From positions 1-64,000 of the forward strand of contig CP157202.1 in assembly GCA_039954875.1 (NCBI GenBank): a stretch of 64,000 nt of DNA, in the 5' to 3' direction. Below are positions 62,583 through 64,000 of the stretch, piece after piece. The notes below the pieces were generated by a model. It saw only the letters and a list, made by a program, of their open reading frames with translations. It ran no database searches and had not been told where the DNA came from. Numbering within the stretch: the stretch's first letter is position 1; each line of letters begins with the position of its first letter. Source of the stretch: G039954875 sp039954875. Lineage in GTDB: Bacteria; Bacteroidota; Bacteroidia; Flavobacteriales; Blattabacteriaceae. The position numbers were made by a program, and so were the translations under genes.

Positions 62583-64000
62583 ATGGCTGATAATATCAGA
62601 TTAAAAACAGTATTGACAAAATTTAATATTTCTCTACAGAGGGTAGTAGACTTCTTACATGCTCAGGGGATCGAAATAGAAGGTAATCCCAATGGTAAAG
62701 TGGATGAAGTCGTATACCAGCTCCTGGTAAAAGAATTTAGATCAGACAAAGAAGTACGAGATGCTTCTGAAAAGATTTTTTTGCAGAAAAAGAAAGAAAA
62801 AGAACAAATACGTGAAGAATTGTTGCGATCCAAAGTCAAAGAGCAAAAACCGCCTGAGCCCGAACTCATTCGTGCCAAAGTAGACGAAATCATTGACCCC
62901 AAGACACTGGGGAAACTAGACCTCCAAGTGCTCAAATACGAGAATAGGTCTCTTGAAAAAGCCGAGAGAAAAACAACATCTGTCTCAATATCTCCTCAGG
63001 AGAAAAAAAACATCGATGCTCTCATACAAGAACCAACTGAAAGAATACATACTAAAGTAGTCCAGCAAGATACAATCTCACCCAATGAGGAAAAGCCAAC
63101 TCCAGCGCCTCCTATCCACATTTCAAAGCCTATAGTTGCGCAAGAAGAACCGCAACATATTAAGACTGAATACCGAAAACTCAGTGGGCTAATGCTCACT
63201 GGAGATAAAATAGATCTATCTCAATTCGAAAGAAAAAAATTTACCACCTTTTTTGACGATCATAAGAAAAAACGCAAACGCATCAAAAAAGAAATCACAT
63301 TTGAAGAAACTAAAGATATCACTTCACGAAAACAGGAACCCTCTTCTGCAAGTATACCCCACAGTACAAAGAAAATTAGTCAAGGCCCTGCTAGTCCCAA
63401 AACGGTAACTCATCAGAAGTCTAAAAGGAGATCTTTAGGGAAAGGACTTACAGATGAGCAGATCGGGAGACAAATCAAAGAAACCCTCGAAAAACTCAGC
63501 TCAAGAGGAGGTAAATCTAGAGCGTCAAAGCTCAGAAAAGAAAAACGCCAATCTAGAAGAGAAAAAGTAGTCCTTCAAAGCGCAATCAATGAAGAGCAAA
63601 GCAAGATACTGAAAGTAGCTGAATTCGCTACAGTGAACGAATTAGCCGCTATGATGCACATACCCGAAACCAAAGTAATCCTGACTTGTATGTCCCTAGG
63701 CATCATGGTTACAATGAATCAACGTCTTGATGCAGAAACAATCACCTTAGTGGCAGACGAATTTGGTTATAGCATAGAGTTTGTCGGTGTAGACCTACAA
63801 GAAGCCATCCAAGAAGAAAAAGATGCGGAAGAAGACCTCAAGCCCCGTCCTCCTGTGGTCACCATCATGGGACACGTAGATCACGGTAAGACCTCTTTAT
63901 TGGACTATATCAGAAATGCCAACGTTATTGCTGGAGAAGCTGGAGGTATCACACAACACATAGGAGCCTACAGTGTGACCATTGAAAAAGGCCAACACAT
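62583..64000 (+). CDS. infB: Translation initiation factor IF-2 (partial, runs off the window)
   Basis: From ATG at 62583 the frame is open to the window end (472 codons seen). The N-terminus MADNIRLKTVLTKFNISLQR is the IF-2 N-domain start, followed by a long charged linker rich in Lys/Glu, then a second winged domain (VKVAEFATVNELAAMM, VTMNQRLDAE) and the G domain start: RPPVVTIMGHVDHGKTSLLD (P-loop GHVDHGKT) and AGEAGGITQHIGAY (switch I). IF-2 places formyl-Met-tRNA on the 30S subunit. A short linker compared with many Bacteroidota is apparent. Confidence 0.96.
   Translation, partial: MADNIRLKTVLTKFNISLQRVVDFLHAQGIEIEGNPNGKVDEVVYQLLVKEFRSDKEVRDASEKIFLQKKKEKEQIREELLRSKVKEQKPPEPELIRAKVDEIIDPKTLGKLDLQVLKYENRSLEKAERKTTSVSISPQEKKNIDALIQEPTERIHTKVVQQDTISPNEEKPTPAPPIHISKPIVAQEEPQHIKTEYRKLSGLMLTGDKIDLSQFERKKFTTFFDDHKKKRKRIKKEITFEETKDITSRKQEPSSASIPHSTKKISQGPASPKTVTHQKSKRRSLGKGLTDEQIGRQIKETLEKLSSRGGKSRASKLRKEKRQSRREKVVLQSAINEEQSKILKVAEFATVNELAAMMHIPETKVILTCMSLGIMVTMNQRLDAETITLVADEFGYSIEFVGVDLQEAIQEEKDAEEDLKPRPPVVTIMGHVDHGKTSLLDYIRNANVIAGEAGGITQHIGAYSVTIEKGQH

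Overview
This window looks like a piece of the chromosome of a host-restricted Bacteroidota symbiont caught in the middle of genome reduction. The evidence is: a Bacteroidota-type rRNA operon; promoters of the TTTG / TAnnTTTG type; no visible Shine-Dalgarno sequences at start codons; AT-rich, gene-poor spacers; and a very large number of broken genes. About 22 kb is intact protein-coding sequence and about 5 kb is stable RNA. Most of the rest is recognisable relics of genes carrying many stops and frameshifts. I cannot name the species from sequence alone.

Layout. 1-5340: rRNA operon (16S, tRNA-Ile, tRNA-Ala, 23S, 5S) with promoters, processing stems and a terminator. 5340-8450: relics of a possible PRPP synthetase, a haem-oxygenase-like iron enzyme and a lactate permease. 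8447-11500: intact nrdB-nrdA (class I ribonucleotide reductase) on the minus strand behind a well-preserved cobalamin riboswitch and a consensus promoter. 11800-17150: a decayed siderophore locus (TonB receptor, PLP decarboxylase, lysine/ornithine N-monooxygenase). 17187-22664: intact zinc/cadmium-type P1B ATPase, a DUF6702-like protein, and the yidD-lgt-DUF192 operon, with three tandem mscL relics downstream of that operon. 22700-33450: relics of rarA, PafA-type phosphatase, a GIN-domain protein and a DUF6909-like protein, around intact metG and xthA. 33453-35146: intact ksgA and folD. 35160-41184: relics of queE and of a whole his cluster (hisG-D-C-B-H-A). 41444-49274: a MazG-like relic, intact aroA, an NlpC/P60 lipoprotein, rpsT between two tRNA-Glu genes, a small membrane protein, a second TonB receptor relic, a PaiB relic, and an intact class D beta-lactamase-like gene. 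49283-51455: purN and purH relics. 51456-54190: mostly empty, with one tRNA-Val and a perfect 28-bp inverted repeat. 54199-59375: intact aconitase, an alpha/beta hydrolase, pdxJ and an mscS-type channel. 59590-64000: a nitroreductase relic, a broken rimP, then intact nusA and infB (infB runs off the window).

How it fits together. Functions being lost are iron scavenging, histidine and purine synthesis, lactate uptake, phosphate scavenging, osmotic channels of the MscL type and the RarA repair factor. Functions kept are dNTP synthesis, translation and transcription, lipoprotein and membrane biogenesis, one-carbon metabolism (folD), the shikimate step aroA, PLP synthesis (pdxJ), aconitase, metal export and a single mechanosensitive channel. 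The most interesting observations are the changed anti-Shine-Dalgarno end of 16S rRNA together with very short predicted mRNA leaders, the conserved B12 riboswitch controlling a B12-independent reductase that lacks ATP cones, the three-copy mscL graveyard, the decaying C-terminal domain of MetRS beside an intact core, and the broken rimP in front of intact nusA-infB.
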